From assembly GCF_900454025.1 (NCBI RefSeq), contig NZ_UGQM01000001.1, forward strand, positions 2,418,001 through 2,482,000: a DNA stretch of 64,000 bases, given 5' to 3'. The translations under genes were made by a program, and so were the position numbers. The stretch comes from Mycolicibacterium gilvum. GTDB taxonomy: Bacteria; Actinomycetota; Actinomycetes; Mycobacteriales; Mycobacteriaceae. The notes under the pieces were generated by a model. The model had not been told where the DNA came from. It saw only the letters and a list, made by a program, of their open reading frames with translations, and ran no database searches. Below are positions 45,251 to 54,665 of this stretch, one piece after another (within the stretch, counting starts at the first letter, position 1; the number at the start of each line of letters is the position of its first letter).

Positions 45251-46611
45251 GCGTTGCGGCGCGGTACTGCGTTGTCGGCGGAGGCATCTCGGGCCTCGTC
45301 GCCGCCTACCGGCTGCGGGTGGCCGCCGGGCCGGACGCGGTGATCACGGTGCTCGATCCCGCCGACCGCCTCGGCGGGATCCTGCGGACCGAACGCATCG
45401 GCGGGCAGGCCATCGACGTCGGGGCGGAGGCGTTCGTGGCACGCCGGCCGGAGGTGCCGGCGCTGCTGGGTGAACTGGGGCTGTCCGGCAGGCAGATCAC
45501 CACCACCGGCGCGCGGCCGCTGATCTACAGCGAGGGACGCCTGCACCAACTTCCCACCGACACCGTCAACGGCATCCCGTCGCGGCCGTCGGCGCTGAGC
45601 GGCCTCGTCGACGACGCGACCGTGCGGTGGATGCTCGACGAACCGCGGCGTCCGCTGGTGTGGCGGTCGGGCGCCGACCCGACGGTGGCCGAGCTGGTCG
45701 GTGAAAGGTTCGACGAGCAGGTCGTGGTGCGGTCGGTCGATCCGCTGCTGGCCGGGGTCTACGCCGGGTCGGCCGCGACCATCGGCATGCGGGCCGCCGC
45801 GCCCACCGTCGCCGCGGCCCTCGACAACGGCGCCCGCAGCCTCACCGAGGCCGTCGTCGCGGCGCTGCCGCCGCCGCGCGCGGGGTCGGTGTTCGGCGCG
45901 ATCGACGGCGGCTATCAGGTTCTGCTCGACGAACTGGTGCGCCGCTCGGGTCTGCAGTGGGCGCAGGTCGCGGCCCGCGGCGTGCACCCCGTGCGCGCCG
46001 GCTGGGAGGTCGTCGACGACGAGGGCGGCCACTGGCCCGCCGACGCCGTCGTGCTCGCGGTGCCGGCGCCGCGACTGCCCGCGCTGCTGGCCGACCTGGC
46101 TCCGCACAGCGCGGACATCGCCCGCCGGATCCCGGTGGCCTCCGCTGCGGTCGTCGCGCTGGCGCTGCCCGGCGGGACGCCGCTGCCCGAGCAGTCCGGC
46201 GTCCTGGTGGCCGGCCGTGGACCCCTGCACACCAAGGCGGTGACGCTGTCGTCGCGCAAGTGGGGCCGGCGCGGCAGCGCCGAGATGCTGCGACTGTCCT
46301 ACGGGCGCTTCGGCGACGATCTGGCGCGCAGCACGGGCGACGACGAGCTGCTGGCCTGGGCCGACGAGGACCTGGCCACGTTGTTCGGCATCGCGGTGGA
46401 ACCGGTCGACGCCCGGGTGGTCCGGTGGATCGACGCGATGCCGCAGTACGGGCCGGGCCACGCCGACCGCGTCGCGGACCTGCGTGCCGGTCTGCCGCGG
46501 GGGCTGGCCGTCGCCGGTGCCTACCTCGACGGCATCGGTGTGCCCGCGTGCGTGGCGTCGGCGGCCAGGGCGGTGGCGTCGTTGGTCGCCGGTTCGTCAG
46601 TGGGACAATGA
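45247..46611 (+). CDS. hemY: Coproporphyrinogen III/protoporphyrinogen oxidase HemY (CgoX)
   Basis: The enzyme oxidises coproporphyrinogen III to coproporphyrin III in the actinobacterial coproporphyrin-dependent pathway. The FAD-binding motif [15 protein letters not shown] is at residues about 8-22, and [26 protein letters not shown] follows. The C-terminus [22 protein letters not shown] closes the FAD site. The GTG overlaps the hemE stop (GTGA). Length is 454. Confidence 0.94.
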   Translation: MSVAARYCVVGGGISGLVAAYRLRVAAGPDAVITVLDPADRLGGILRTERIGGQAIDVGAEAFVARRPEVPALLGELGLSGRQITTTGARPLIYSEGRLHQLPTDTVNGIPSRPSALSGLVDDATVRWMLDEPRRPLVWRSGADPTVAELVGERFDEQVVVRSVDPLLAGVYAGSAATIGMRAAAPTVAAALDNGARSLTEAVVAALPPPRAGSVFGAIDGGYQVLLDELVRRSGLQWAQVAARGVHPVRAGWEVVDDEGGHWPADAVVLAVPAPRLPALLADLAPHSADIARRIPVASAAVVALALPGGTPLPEQSGVLVAGRGPLHTKAVTLSSRKWGRRGSAEMLRLSYGRFGDDLARSTGDDELLAWADEDLATLFGIAVEPVDARVVRWIDAMPQYGPGHADRVADLRAGLPRGLAVAGAYLDGIGVPACVASAARAVASLVAGSSVGQ

Positions 46612-46615
46612 CCGC

Positions 46616-47317
46616 ATGGCCAAGCTCGATTTCGACGAACTGAACTCCACGATCCGCTACCTGATGTTCTCGGTGTTCTCCGTGAAGCCCGGTGTGCTGG
46701 GCGACGACGACGCCCGCGCGGCACTCGTCGACGAGACCGCGACGTTCCTCAAGCATCAGGAGGACAACGGTGTCGTGGTGCGCGGGCTCTACGACGTCGC
46801 CGGGATGCGCGCCGACGCCGACTTCATGATGTGGACGCACGCCGAGAACGTGGAGGCGCTGCAGGCCACCTATGCCGATTTCCGCCGCACCACCACGCTG
46901 GGCCGCGCCTCGACGCCCGTGTGGAGCAACGTCGCGCTGCACCGCCCCGCCGAGTTCAACAAGAGCCACATCCCGGCGTTCCTCGCGGGGGAGGAGCCCG
47001 GCGCCTACATCTGCGTGTACCCGTTCGTGCGGTCGCTGGAGTGGTACCTGCTGCCCGACGAGGAGCGCCGTCGCATGCTCTCCGAGCACGGGATGGCCGC
47101 CCGCGGTTACAAGGACGTCCGGGCGAACACCGTGCCGGCGTTCGCGCTGGGCGACTACGAGTGGCTGCTGGCGTTCGAGGCGCCGGAACTGCACCGCATC
47201 GTCGACCTGATGCGTGACCTGCGGGCCACCGACGCGCGCCGGCACGTGCGCGAGGAGACCCCGTTCTTCACCGGGCCGCGCGTGTCGGTGGAGAAGCTGA
47301 TCTCGGCGCTGCCGTAG
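46616..47317 (+). CDS. hemQ: Coproheme decarboxylase HemQ (ChdC)
   Basis: HemQ decarboxylates coprohaem to haem b, the last step. The 233-residue chlorite-dismutase-fold protein has the catalytic tyrosine in [18 protein letters not shown] and the C-terminal [15 protein letters not shown]. The length equals known mycobacterial ChdC. The ATG at 46616 is 5 bases after the hemY stop. Rv2675c, a methyltransferase gene I recall next in H37Rv, is absent. Confidence 0.95.
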   Translation: MAKLDFDELNSTIRYLMFSVFSVKPGVLGDDDARAALVDETATFLKHQEDNGVVVRGLYDVAGMRADADFMMWTHAENVEALQATYADFRRTTTLGRASTPVWSNVALHRPAEFNKSHIPAFLAGEEPGAYICVYPFVRSLEWYLLPDEERRRMLSEHGMAARGYKDVRANTVPAFALGDYEWLLAFEAPELHRIVDLMRDLRATDARRHVREETPFFTGPRVSVEKLISALP

Positions 47318-47329
47318 CTCGTCGCAGCG

Positions 47330-47740
47330 CTAGGACCCCGACGGCACCAGCCGCAGTGAGATCGAGTTGATGCAGTAGCGCTGGTCGGTCGGGGTGGGGT
47401 ATCCCTCGCCCTCGAACACGTGGCCCAGGTGGCTGTGGCAGTTCGCGCACAGCACCTCGACCCGTCGCATGCCCAGGGAGTCGTCGGTCCGCAGGATCAC
47501 CGCGTCGGAGTCCGCCGGATCGAAGAAAGACGGCCACCCGCAATGGGATTCGAACTTCTCGGTGCTGCGGAACAGTTCGGCGCCGCAGGCGCGGCACTGG
47601 TACACACCCTCGGTCTTGGTGTCGGTGTACTCGCCGGTGAAGGGACGTTCGGTGCCGGCTTGACGCAGCACGGCGAACTCCTGCGGGGTGAGGCGTTCGC
47701 GCCACTGGTCGTCGCTGAGCACCAGCTTCGGGGCAGTCAT
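47330..47740 (-). CDS. msrB: Peptide methionine-R-sulfoxide reductase MsrB
   Basis: MsrB reduces methionine-R-sulfoxide in proteins. The 136-residue protein has the two zinc CxxC pairs (CRACGAEL and CANCHSH), the HCGWPSF motif and the catalytic cysteine in DQRYCINSISL. The length is normal for the single-domain class. It ends convergently with hemQ, 12 bases apart. Confidence 0.96.
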   Translation of the reverse strand: MTAPKLVLSDDQWRERLTPQEFAVLRQAGTERPFTGEYTDTKTEGVYQCRACGAELFRSTEKFESHCGWPSFFDPADSDAVILRTDDSLGMRRVEVLCANCHSHLGHVFEGEGYPTPTDQRYCINSISLRLVPSGS

Positions 47741-47750
47741 GACTGCCAGG

Positions 47751-49025
47751 CTACTCGGACGGCTTGGCTGCCGGCGTGAGCTGCTTCATCCACACCGGGT
47801 CGATGCCCTCGTCGAGGCGATTGTCCTGCCGGGCATCGAGATAGCGGAACAGCAGCACCGCGAACACGACCACCATCATCAGCGACCAGCCGTAGGTGAT
47901 CTTGAGGTATTCGAAGGCGCGGCCGGTGCTCGGCAGCTGCCACAGCAGCCACCGGTCCATCGTCAGGAAGCCGTAGGCGGCCAGCCAGGCGACCCAGCTG
48001 CGGATCACCGAGTTGGGGAGCACCACCGTCATCAGGAACGGGAACAGCGCGATCGAGTAGTAGCCCTGGCCCAGTGACAGCGCCAGCCACGATGTCGTGA
48101 GCAGCACACCCGAGGACGTCAGCATCCAGAAGAACGGATCGCGGGTGCGGTAGTGGCTGTAGAGCAGCCACAGCGATATCGCGCCCAGCACGATGATCGT
48201 CACGCGCAGCGTCATGATCAGCCACATCGGCAGTCCGTAGTACAGACCGTTGCCCAGGATCGAGCTGTTGAAGTAGTCGCGGGTGGACAGGATGTAGGGC
48301 ACCGTGCGGGTGACGAAGTTCATCGGGTCGCTGATCAGCGGCCAGGCGGCGGCGTTGAACACGAGCGGCACCACGAACGCGGCCACCAGTGCCCGCCACT
48401 GCCGGTTGAGCAGCGGGAGGAGAAGCAACGGAGCCAGCAGTGGTTTGACCACCAGGGTGAGCCCGATGCTGATTCCGGCCAGCCACTCGTGGTTGCGGTT
48501 GCCGTCGAGCAGCCACCGGAAGAACAGCACCTCCAGCAGCAGCAGGACGCCGTTGATGTTGCCGAACACCAGTGTGTTGGTGACGCTTTCGGTGCAGAAC
48601 ATCGCCAGCAGCAGCGCCGGTGCGGCGACCGAGGACAGCGTGTAGTTGAACAGCCGCAGCAGGAAGTAGCCGGCGAGGATGATCGCGACGGTGTTGAAGA
48701 AGATGAACCAGTTACGCGACGCGACCTCGGGCAGATAGCCGAACGGGGCGATGATCAGCGTTCCGCCGGGCGGATACAGATAGTGCGGGTCGACGTGGTC
48801 GAAGTGCTCGTTGTAGATGTCCCAGCCGAATTTGAAGTTGATCACCGCGCGGTAGACGGGCGCGAAGTCGTCGGTGATGTAGCGGTTGAACACGAGCACG
48901 TAGCTGCGGTGGATGACCGCCATGATGGCCAGCGGCCACAGGATCGACCGCAGCACCGTGGCCGTCGTCGGAGGGGCCGTGCGGGGGCGGAACGCGGTCA
49001 GCACAAGATCACGCACGCCCCGCAC
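47751..49025 (-). CDS. aftC: Arabinofuranosyltransferase AftC (GT87)
   Basis: AftC branches the arabinan of arabinogalactan and lipoarabinomannan with alpha-1,3 links, using decaprenyl-phosphoarabinose outside the membrane. The 424-residue GT-C protein has about 10 membrane segments. The acidic pair near the first loop (RYITDDFAPVYRA) is the likely catalytic site, and the next loop reads LYPPGGTLIIAP. The start is the GTG at 49025. Position between msrB and the protease-like gene matches Rv2673. Confidence 0.9.
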   Translation of the reverse strand: MRGVRDLVLTAFRPRTAPPTTATVLRSILWPLAIMAVIHRSYVLVFNRYITDDFAPVYRAVINFKFGWDIYNEHFDHVDPHYLYPPGGTLIIAPFGYLPEVASRNWFIFFNTVAIILAGYFLLRLFNYTLSSVAAPALLLAMFCTESVTNTLVFGNINGVLLLLEVLFFRWLLDGNRNHEWLAGISIGLTLVVKPLLAPLLLLPLLNRQWRALVAAFVVPLVFNAAAWPLISDPMNFVTRTVPYILSTRDYFNSSILGNGLYYGLPMWLIMTLRVTIIVLGAISLWLLYSHYRTRDPFFWMLTSSGVLLTTSWLALSLGQGYYSIALFPFLMTVVLPNSVIRSWVAWLAAYGFLTMDRWLLWQLPSTGRAFEYLKITYGWSLMMVVVFAVLLFRYLDARQDNRLDEGIDPVWMKQLTPAAKPSE

Positions 49026-49051
49026 GGTACCGCAGTGTTCGCCGGGAACCG

Positions 49052-50611
49052 TCAGGCCGGGCAGTACGTGTCGGTGGACGGCAGTTCACCGGACGTCAGG
49101 TAGTCGAGGACCGGTGGCAGCGCGCACGGCGAGTAGATCGCGGCGCCGTGTCCGATGCCCTGCCAGATCACCCGGCGATTGGAGGAGCCGGCGTTGATGG
49201 CGGTCGCCGCGACCGCGGCGACACCCTCGTTGCCGACGATCGGATCGTTGGCGACGCCGAGCAGCAACGTCGGAATCTCCAGCTCGCTGGGCTCGGCGGG
49301 GGCGCTGCCGCTGGGCCAGTTCAGGCACTTCACCATGTCGAGGGCGCCGGTTGTCCCGAACTGCGGGTACATCTTTCCCCAGGCCACGACGAGTTCACGG
49401 ACACGATCGGGCGTGGGCCGGTTCAGCGCGTCGCTGCAGGTGTTGACGAACTGCCCGTCGGTCTGGCGCAGCGTCTCGGCCTGGTTGATCAGGTTGTTGA
49501 GCCGGTTGGTGTTGCCGCCGCGCGCGTCGGCGATGGCCTGGGCGAGCTCGTTGCCGGCATCGACGCGGCCGCCGCGCGGGTAGCCCAGCGCGGTCGAGAT
49601 CGCGTCGGCGAGGGCGGCGACGGAGGTCCCGCCGGGGCCCCGCCCGGCGCGGGCATCGGTCATCAGCGCGTCGACGGCGGCTTTGGGGTCGGGGCCGAGC
49701 GGGCAGTTCGTCGCGACGCACTGCGTGGCCCACGCGTCGAGCGCGGCCTGCTCACCTTTGACGCGTTGCTCGGTCGCCGCCTCGGCCGAAACGCCCAGCG
49801 GTAGCGGCGAGTCGAGCACCAGGCGCGCGACCTTGGTGGGGTGCGCGCCGGCGTAGGCGAGCGCGACCTGGGCGCCGTTGCCGACACCGAACAACGCGAG
49901 CGCCGGGACGTCCCACGTGGTGCGCAGACGCTCGATGTCCTCGGCGGCGTGGGCGTTGTCGTAGGCCGAGTCGCCGGGGGCGATGGTGTCGGTGCAGCTG
50001 GTCGTCGCGGTCATCGTGACGGCACCGAGGTTGGCGACGGGGTCGTCACCGGACTGGAACTGCGCCTGCTCGAACATCTCCTGACGGTCGAACAGGTCGC
50101 GGCAGTCCAGCGCGCCCGACATCCCGATGCCGCGGCGGTCGACCGACACGATGGGGTTCGTCTTGAGCACGTCGGCGCCGGCGCGGGACAGCCAGGCGGG
50201 CAGCTGCACCGAGGACGGCACGTCCGAGCCGGTGGTCATCACCAGGGGACCGGCGTCGGCGGGAGTCTGCTGGGACGTCGCCCGGACCACCCCGATGCTG
50301 ACGGTGCCGGACGCGCCGTTGATGGAGTCGAGGTCGGCGTCGTAGCTGGCGCAGTCGAGCTTGACGCCGGGCAGCGGGGGCACCGACGCGGACGCGAACA
50401 CCCGCGAGGTGCAGTCCCGCCAGGACAGTTCGTTCTTCGGGGCTTCGACGGCGGGCGGGCCGGCGGGTTGGTCGCTGGTCTCGGGAGCGCCCTGCGGGCC
50501 GGCGCCGGAGTCGGTGGCGTAGCGCGGGTTGGCGGCCAGGCCCGGGGAGCACGCCGACAACGGCAGCACCACGGCCAGCGACAGCACGACAGCCCGGACC
50601 ACTCGACGCAT
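49052..50611 (-). CDS. Secreted alpha/beta-hydrolase-fold lipoprotein, nucleophile replaced (Rv2672 type)
   Basis: The 519-residue protein has a lipobox LSAC at the end of a signal peptide and an alpha/beta fold of tripeptidyl-aminopeptidase (TAP) type, with the TAP-like C-terminal domain (IPTLLLGVANDPIVGNEGVAA and WQGIGHGAAIYSPCALPPVLDYL). The nucleophile elbow reads FGVGNGAQVALAY: the expected serine is asparagine, so hydrolysis by the usual mechanism is unlikely. The ATG at 50611 follows a tactgt box, perhaps leaderless; GTGs at 50617 and 50620 are in frame. Confidence 0.85.
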   Translation of the reverse strand: MRRVVRAVVLSLAVVLPLSACSPGLAANPRYATDSGAGPQGAPETSDQPAGPPAVEAPKNELSWRDCTSRVFASASVPPLPGVKLDCASYDADLDSINGASGTVSIGVVRATSQQTPADAGPLVMTTGSDVPSSVQLPAWLSRAGADVLKTNPIVSVDRRGIGMSGALDCRDLFDRQEMFEQAQFQSGDDPVANLGAVTMTATTSCTDTIAPGDSAYDNAHAAEDIERLRTTWDVPALALFGVGNGAQVALAYAGAHPTKVARLVLDSPLPLGVSAEAATEQRVKGEQAALDAWATQCVATNCPLGPDPKAAVDALMTDARAGRGPGGTSVAALADAISTALGYPRGGRVDAGNELAQAIADARGGNTNRLNNLINQAETLRQTDGQFVNTCSDALNRPTPDRVRELVVAWGKMYPQFGTTGALDMVKCLNWPSGSAPAEPSELEIPTLLLGVANDPIVGNEGVAAVAATAINAGSSNRRVIWQGIGHGAAIYSPCALPPVLDYLTSGELPSTDTYCPA

Positions 50612-50635
50612 GGGCACCACAGTACTGACCGGTGA

Positions 50636-51409
50636 TCAGCGGTCGCGGAGGTAGCGCAGGTACAGATAGCCGTCGCCGTCGGTCAGCGCGTGGCCCAGGA
50701 CCATGCCGCTGCGCACCTCGCCGTCGCCGGTCACGATGCGTCCGGGGCCGCCGCCCAGCAGCAGCGGCGCGACGGTCACACAGAGTTCGTCGACGAGGTC
50801 GTCGTCGGTGAACATGCCGAGGATTCCCGGTCCGCCTTCGGTGAGCACGCGCCGCAACCCCCGCTCGGCGAGCAGCGTGAGCGCTTGGGCCGGGTCGACG
50901 GAGTCCGGCTGCGCCCCGGACGCGTCGAGGACCTCGGCGACCGACCCCAGCAGCCGCCGGGTGTCGTCCAGTGCGCGCGTCGAGGTCAGGATCAGCGGGG
51001 GCACGTCGGTGCGGGTGAACAGTTTCGCGTCCCGGTCCAGCCGGCCGGATCGGGTGAGCACCGCGATGGGCGGCACCTCGGACTGTCCGCGTTGCTGCCG
51101 GGCCAGGCGGGCGGAGGCGCTGAGCCGCACCCCGGAGTAGTCCTCGGACCGCACGGTCTGCGCGCCGACGACGATCACGTCGGCGAGTTCACGCAGTGCG
51201 GAGAACAGCGCGCGGTCCCCGTCGCCGCCGAGGCCGCCGGACTTGCCGGCGCTGGTCGCGCCGCCGTCGACGGAGGTGATCATGTTGGCGCGCACCCAGC
51301 AGGAGTCCAGCCCGTCGGGATAGGGGTAGTGCGCGGCGAGGTCCGGTACGCCGACGGCATCCGTTCGGCCCAAGAGTGTGAAGTGCGTCCCGTCACCGCT
51401 ACCGGACAT
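50636..51409 (-). CDS. RibD C-terminal/dihydrofolate-reductase-like reductase (Rv2671 type)
   Basis: The 257-residue protein has the DHFR/RibD-reductase fold: SCWVRANMITSVDGGAT (about 37-53), a nucleotide-binding GGDGDRALFSALRELADVIVVGAQTVR, and the family hallmark TEGGPGILGMF near the C-terminus. Its M. tuberculosis counterpart is known to act on dihydrofolate and to rescue folate metabolism. NADPH is the probable cofactor. It lies directly downstream of the zapE-divergent promoter and reads away from it. Confidence 0.87.
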   Translation of the reverse strand: MSGSGDGTHFTLLGRTDAVGVPDLAAHYPYPDGLDSCWVRANMITSVDGGATSAGKSGGLGGDGDRALFSALRELADVIVVGAQTVRSEDYSGVRLSASARLARQQRGQSEVPPIAVLTRSGRLDRDAKLFTRTDVPPLILTSTRALDDTRRLLGSVAEVLDASGAQPDSVDPAQALTLLAERGLRRVLTEGGPGILGMFTDDDLVDELCVTVAPLLLGGGPGRIVTGDGEVRSGMVLGHALTDGDGYLYLRYLRDR

Positions 51410-51443
51410 ACGAGAAATCAGAACACGCCGTTAAGGTGCCTGC

Positions 51444-52493
51444 ATGCACGGGTCCAGCGATGTCGAGCATCTGGTCGATCGGCATCCCAGCGTCACACCG
51501 GAGCGGCTGGTCGCTCAGCTGATCCCGCCGCCCACGTTCGCCGACGTCAGCTTCGACACCTACCGGCCCGACCCGTCGGAACCGTCGCAGGCCGCGGCGG
51601 TGCAGACCTGCCGGAAGTTCGCCGAGCAGGCGGTAGAGCGCCGGGCGGGCAAGAAGAAGTTGTTCGGCAAGCGCGAGGTGCTGCCCGGCGTCGGGGTGTA
51701 CCTCGACGGCGGCTTCGGCGTCGGCAAGACCCATCTGCTGGCGTCGTCGTACTACGAGGTGGCGGGGCGTTCGGATTACCGGCAGGCGTTCGCGACGTTC
51801 GGCGAGTTGACCCAGCTCGCCGGGGTGTTCGGGTTCATGGAGTGCATCGAGCTGCTGTCGGATTACGCGCTGGTGTGCATCGACGAGTTCGAGCTCGACG
51901 ATCCGGGGAACACGACGCTGATCTCGCGCCTGTTGTCGGCGCTGGTCGAGCGCGGGGTGTCGGTGGCGGCGACGTCGAATACGCTGCCCGAGCAACTCGG
52001 TGAGGGCCGCTTCGCCGCCCAGGATTTCCTGCGTGAGATCAACACGCTCGCATCGATGTTCACGACCGTGCGGATCGAGGGACCTGACTACCGGCATCGT
52101 GACCTGCCGCCCGCGCCGGAGCCGCCGACCGACGACGAGGTGGCCCGGTGGGCGGCCGAGGCGGACGGGGCCACGCTGGATGATTTCGATGCGTTGTGCG
52201 CGCACCTGGCCACGATGCACCCGTCGCGGTATCTGACGCTGATCGAAGGGGTTTCGCAGGTGTTCGTCACCGGCGTGCATCCGATTGACGATCAGAACGT
52301 GGCGTTGCGGTTGGTCTCGCTGACCGACCGGCTCTACGACGCGGGCATTCCCGTGGTGGCGTCGGGCACCAAGCTCGACACCATCTTCAGCGAGGAGATG
52401 CTTGCCGGCGGGTTCCGCAAGAAGTACCTGCGGGCAACGTCGCGTCTACTGGCGCTGACGGCGGCGGGTCAGGCCGGCCGCACCATCACATAG
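51444..52493 (+). CDS. zapE: AFG1/ZapE-family cell-division ATPase (Rv2670c type)
   Basis: ZapE-like ATPases associate with the Z-ring under stress. The 349-residue protein has a P-loop GVYLDGGFGVGKTHLLAS (about 85-102), a Walker B VCIDEFELDDPGNT (about 145-160), and a sensor region VAATSNTLPEQLGEGRF. The ATG at 51444 is the only in-frame start near the conserved part. It ends convergently with the GNAT gene, overlapping it by 25 bases. Confidence 0.9.
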   Translation: MHGSSDVEHLVDRHPSVTPERLVAQLIPPPTFADVSFDTYRPDPSEPSQAAAVQTCRKFAEQAVERRAGKKKLFGKREVLPGVGVYLDGGFGVGKTHLLASSYYEVAGRSDYRQAFATFGELTQLAGVFGFMECIELLSDYALVCIDEFELDDPGNTTLISRLLSALVERGVSVAATSNTLPEQLGEGRFAAQDFLREINTLASMFTTVRIEGPDYRHRDLPPAPEPPTDDEVARWAAEADGATLDDFDALCAHLATMHPSRYLTLIEGVSQVFVTGVHPIDDQNVALRLVSLTDRLYDAGIPVVASGTKLDTIFSEEMLAGGFRKKYLRATSRLLALTAAGQAGRTIT

Positions 52494-53005
52494 TCCTGTT
52501 CCCAGTGGCCGCCGAGGCGGAATGTCTTGGTGCCGGCGACGGCGAAGCCGTGCTTGGCGTAGAACCGCTGGGCCCGCTCGTTGCGCTGGTTGACGCCGAG
52601 CCACACCGACGCGGCCTCCCGGGTCCGGGCGCGCTCGACGACGGCGTCCATCAGTGCCGACGACACGCCGGCGCCGTGACTTTCGGGCACCACGTACAGC
52701 TTCGACAGCTCGACGGCCGGTCTGACAGTCACCGCCGACGACACGTCCGGATCGTCGGAGACACCGTCAATCGTCATGGCGTACCCCATGATTCGGCCAT
52801 CCGCCACGGCGACGAGCACGCCGCGCCGCGGATCGGCGAGGTAATCGGCGAAGCGTTCGCGGGTCAGGTTCTCGGCGATGAACGCGGCGACGTCGTCAGG
52901 GCTGACCGACGGCGGGCAGGCAAGCGGGAAGGTGCGGGCGGCGACGTCGGCGAGTTCGGCGAGCTGGTCTTCGGTGGCGGGCTGGACCGTCAGCCGACGT
53001 TCCAC
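52469..53005 (-). CDS. GNAT-family N-acetyltransferase (Rv2669 type)
   Basis: A 178-residue GNAT fold with ELSKLYVVPESHGAGVSSALM (acetyl-CoA loop; the usual RxxGxG/A is represented by SHGAGVS), then NERAQRFYAKHGF near the end. The GTG at 53005 (ERRLTVQPATEDQLAEL) is the first start compatible with the fold; it overlaps the preceding gene by 16 bases, so the pair is probably co-translated. Substrate unknown. Confidence 0.85.
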   Translation of the reverse strand: MERRLTVQPATEDQLAELADVAARTFPLACPPSVSPDDVAAFIAENLTRERFADYLADPRRGVLVAVADGRIMGYAMTIDGVSDDPDVSSAVTVRPAVELSKLYVVPESHGAGVSSALMDAVVERARTREAASVWLGVNQRNERAQRFYAKHGFAVAGTKTFRLGGHWEQDYVMVRPA

Positions 53006-53493
53006 TGGGCCAGTCGCAGTCCGGTGAGCTTGTCGAGCAGCACGACGTTCGAGACGAGGTCGCGGTAGCAGTCCCACCACACACCACCGGTCATGGTCTG
53101 GCCGACCCGGGCGCTCGCCATCATGTTCTGCAGCGCGTCGGGAGCGTCGCTGTTGCGGGGCTCGTAGGCGTCTCCGGTCGGGGTGACCCCGCGGAACGCG
53201 AAGGTGATCCCCATGGCGTACGGCGTGGGCAACTGCACGGGCGTGATCGTCACGTCGGCGCGGAACACCTGATTGCGCGGGGCGCGCGGGGGATAGCCGA
53301 ATCCGGGCGGAGGGGGCGTGGGCACGATGTTGTTGACCGACACGTCGGCAACGAGCCCCTTGAATTCGACCCGCAACACGTCGCCGAGCCGCCCGATAGG
53401 GATGCCGGCCGCCGAAGCCGGTGACGCCATCACCCCCGCCAGTGTTGCCAGGGTGGCGGTCAGGAGAACGAGCCAGCGACGCATGCTTGGCAT
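52990..53493 (-). CDS. Small exported Ala/Pro-containing protein (Rv2668 type)
   Basis: A 167-residue protein with a signal peptide (hydrophobic about 6-22, cleavage after ASPASA) and a beta-rich mature part containing FRADVTITPVQLPTPYAMG and a proline-rich loop PTPPPPGFGYPP. The C-terminus ends in LRLAQWNVG. No enzymatic motif. The ATG at 53493 (MPSMRRW) is used; ATG 53484 is also possible. Confidence 0.8.
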   Translation of the reverse strand: MPSMRRWLVLLTATLATLAGVMASPASAAGIPIGRLGDVLRVEFKGLVADVSVNNIVPTPPPPGFGYPPRAPRNQVFRADVTITPVQLPTPYAMGITFAFRGVTPTGDAYEPRNSDAPDALQNMMASARVGQTMTGGVWWDCYRDLVSNVVLLDKLTGLRLAQWNVG

Positions 53494-53533
53494 GATCGCA
53501 CACCCCTTCCGTCGACTGGATGGTCTTGGTGCT

Positions 53534-54151
53534 TCATCCGCTGCTCGATTCCAATTGCAGCAGCGCGGTCTTGGCCTCCGGCCCGCCGATGTACTGGCCG
53601 CTCGTCCCGTCGGATCGCACGACACGGTGGCACGGAATGACCACCGGCAACGGGTTGTGGGCGCACGCCGAGCCCACCGCGCGGACGGCGCGCGGGCTTC
53701 CGACCGCGGCCGCGACGTCGGCATAACTTGCCCGCCGCCCGTAGCCGATGTGGCGCAGGTGTTCGACGACGTTGCGTCGGAACCCGCGCGCCAGAGTCAG
53801 ATCCACGGCGACGTCGAACGTGGTGCGGCGCTTCGCGAAGTACTCGTCCAGTTGGCGGGCGACGTCGTCGAGTCGGTCGGGGGCCCGCAGGATGCGCGGG
53901 CTCACGGACTCGGCGAGACGGGCCAGCACGACCTCGTGCCCCTCGACGTCGAAGGCCACCCGGACCAGGCCCGCGGGGGTCGCCGCCAGCAGAAGGGTGC
54001 CGACGGGGGAGTCGATCGTCCGGTAGGCCACGTCGAGCACTCCGGCCGGTTCGGCCGCCTCGGCGAGACGGTCGTGCAGCCTCCGCAACGTGTCGTCCTC
54101 GTCGGAGGTGGGAATGTCGAAGCCCGGAACGTCAAAAGCGATGTCTATCAT
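53534..54151 (-). CDS. ogt: Methylated-DNA-protein-cysteine methyltransferase (Ogt type)
   Basis: The enzyme removes alkyl groups from O6-alkylguanine. The 205-residue protein has an N-terminal domain and the active-site IPCHRVVRSDG, preceded by an arginine-finger and helix-turn-helix (RASYADVAAAVGSPRAVRAVGSACAHNPLP). It starts at ATG 54151 and overlaps the sigma-factor stop by 4 bases (ATGA), so it is translated from the sigma message. An alkyltransferase coupled to a sigma factor is a recognised actinobacterial arrangement. Confidence 0.9.
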   Translation of the reverse strand: MIDIAFDVPGFDIPTSDEDDTLRRLHDRLAEAAEPAGVLDVAYRTIDSPVGTLLLAATPAGLVRVAFDVEGHEVVLARLAESVSPRILRAPDRLDDVARQLDEYFAKRRTTFDVAVDLTLARGFRRNVVEHLRHIGYGRRASYADVAAAVGSPRAVRAVGSACAHNPLPVVIPCHRVVRSDGTSGQYIGGPEAKTALLQLESSSG

Positions 54152-54630
54152 GCTGATTCGTCCTCACGGTAGTACGAGCGGAGGGCCTTGATCCCGTCGG
54201 CCGCGGCACGCCGCGCGGCCTCGGGGGAGTTGCCCAGGATGACGGCGATCTCGGTGAAGGGCAGTCCGGCGATGTGGTGGTAGGCCACGGCGTGGCGCTG
54301 TTTGTCGGGAAGCCGAGCGAGCGCCGCCCACAGGTCGGGGTCGCGGGCGGCGGGGTCTGCACGCGCATCGCAGCGTTCGGGGACCGAGTCGGTGGGGACC
54401 GCCCGCCGCGAGCGGGCTCGGCCGAGGTCGAGGGCACGCCGGTGGGCGATGGTCACCAGCCATGCCTCGACATTGGCGTCCTCGGGAAGCTCGGGGTATG
54501 CACGCAACGCCGACAGGAACGTCTCGGACCACGCGTCCTCGGCATCCACCGGTCCCACGACGGCGCGGCACACCCGGAGCACGGTCGCACCGTGACACGC
54601 CACGATTTCTTCGAACGGTCGCACCTTCAC
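54148..54630 (-). CDS. ECF-type RNA polymerase sigma factor (sigma-70 family)
   Basis: The 160-residue protein has region 2 (RVCRAVVGPVDAEDAWSETFLSAL, then ANVEAWLVTIAHRRALDLGRA) and region 4 (RLPDKQRHAVAYHHIAGLPFTEIAVILGNSPEAARRAAADGI). It lacks sigma region 1 and is ECF length. The GTG at 54630 is chosen near the family start. It precedes ogt with a 4-base overlap and could drive its own and ogt transcription. No anti-sigma gene is adjacent. It may respond to alkylation damage, by context only. Confidence 0.82.
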   Translation of the reverse strand: MKVRPFEEIVACHGATVLRVCRAVVGPVDAEDAWSETFLSALRAYPELPEDANVEAWLVTIAHRRALDLGRARSRRAVPTDSVPERCDARADPAARDPDLWAALARLPDKQRHAVAYHHIAGLPFTEIAVILGNSPEAARRAAADGIKALRSYYREDESA

Positions 54631-54665
54631 ATCATGAAGACGCCGGGGGACACCGGGATGTGAGA

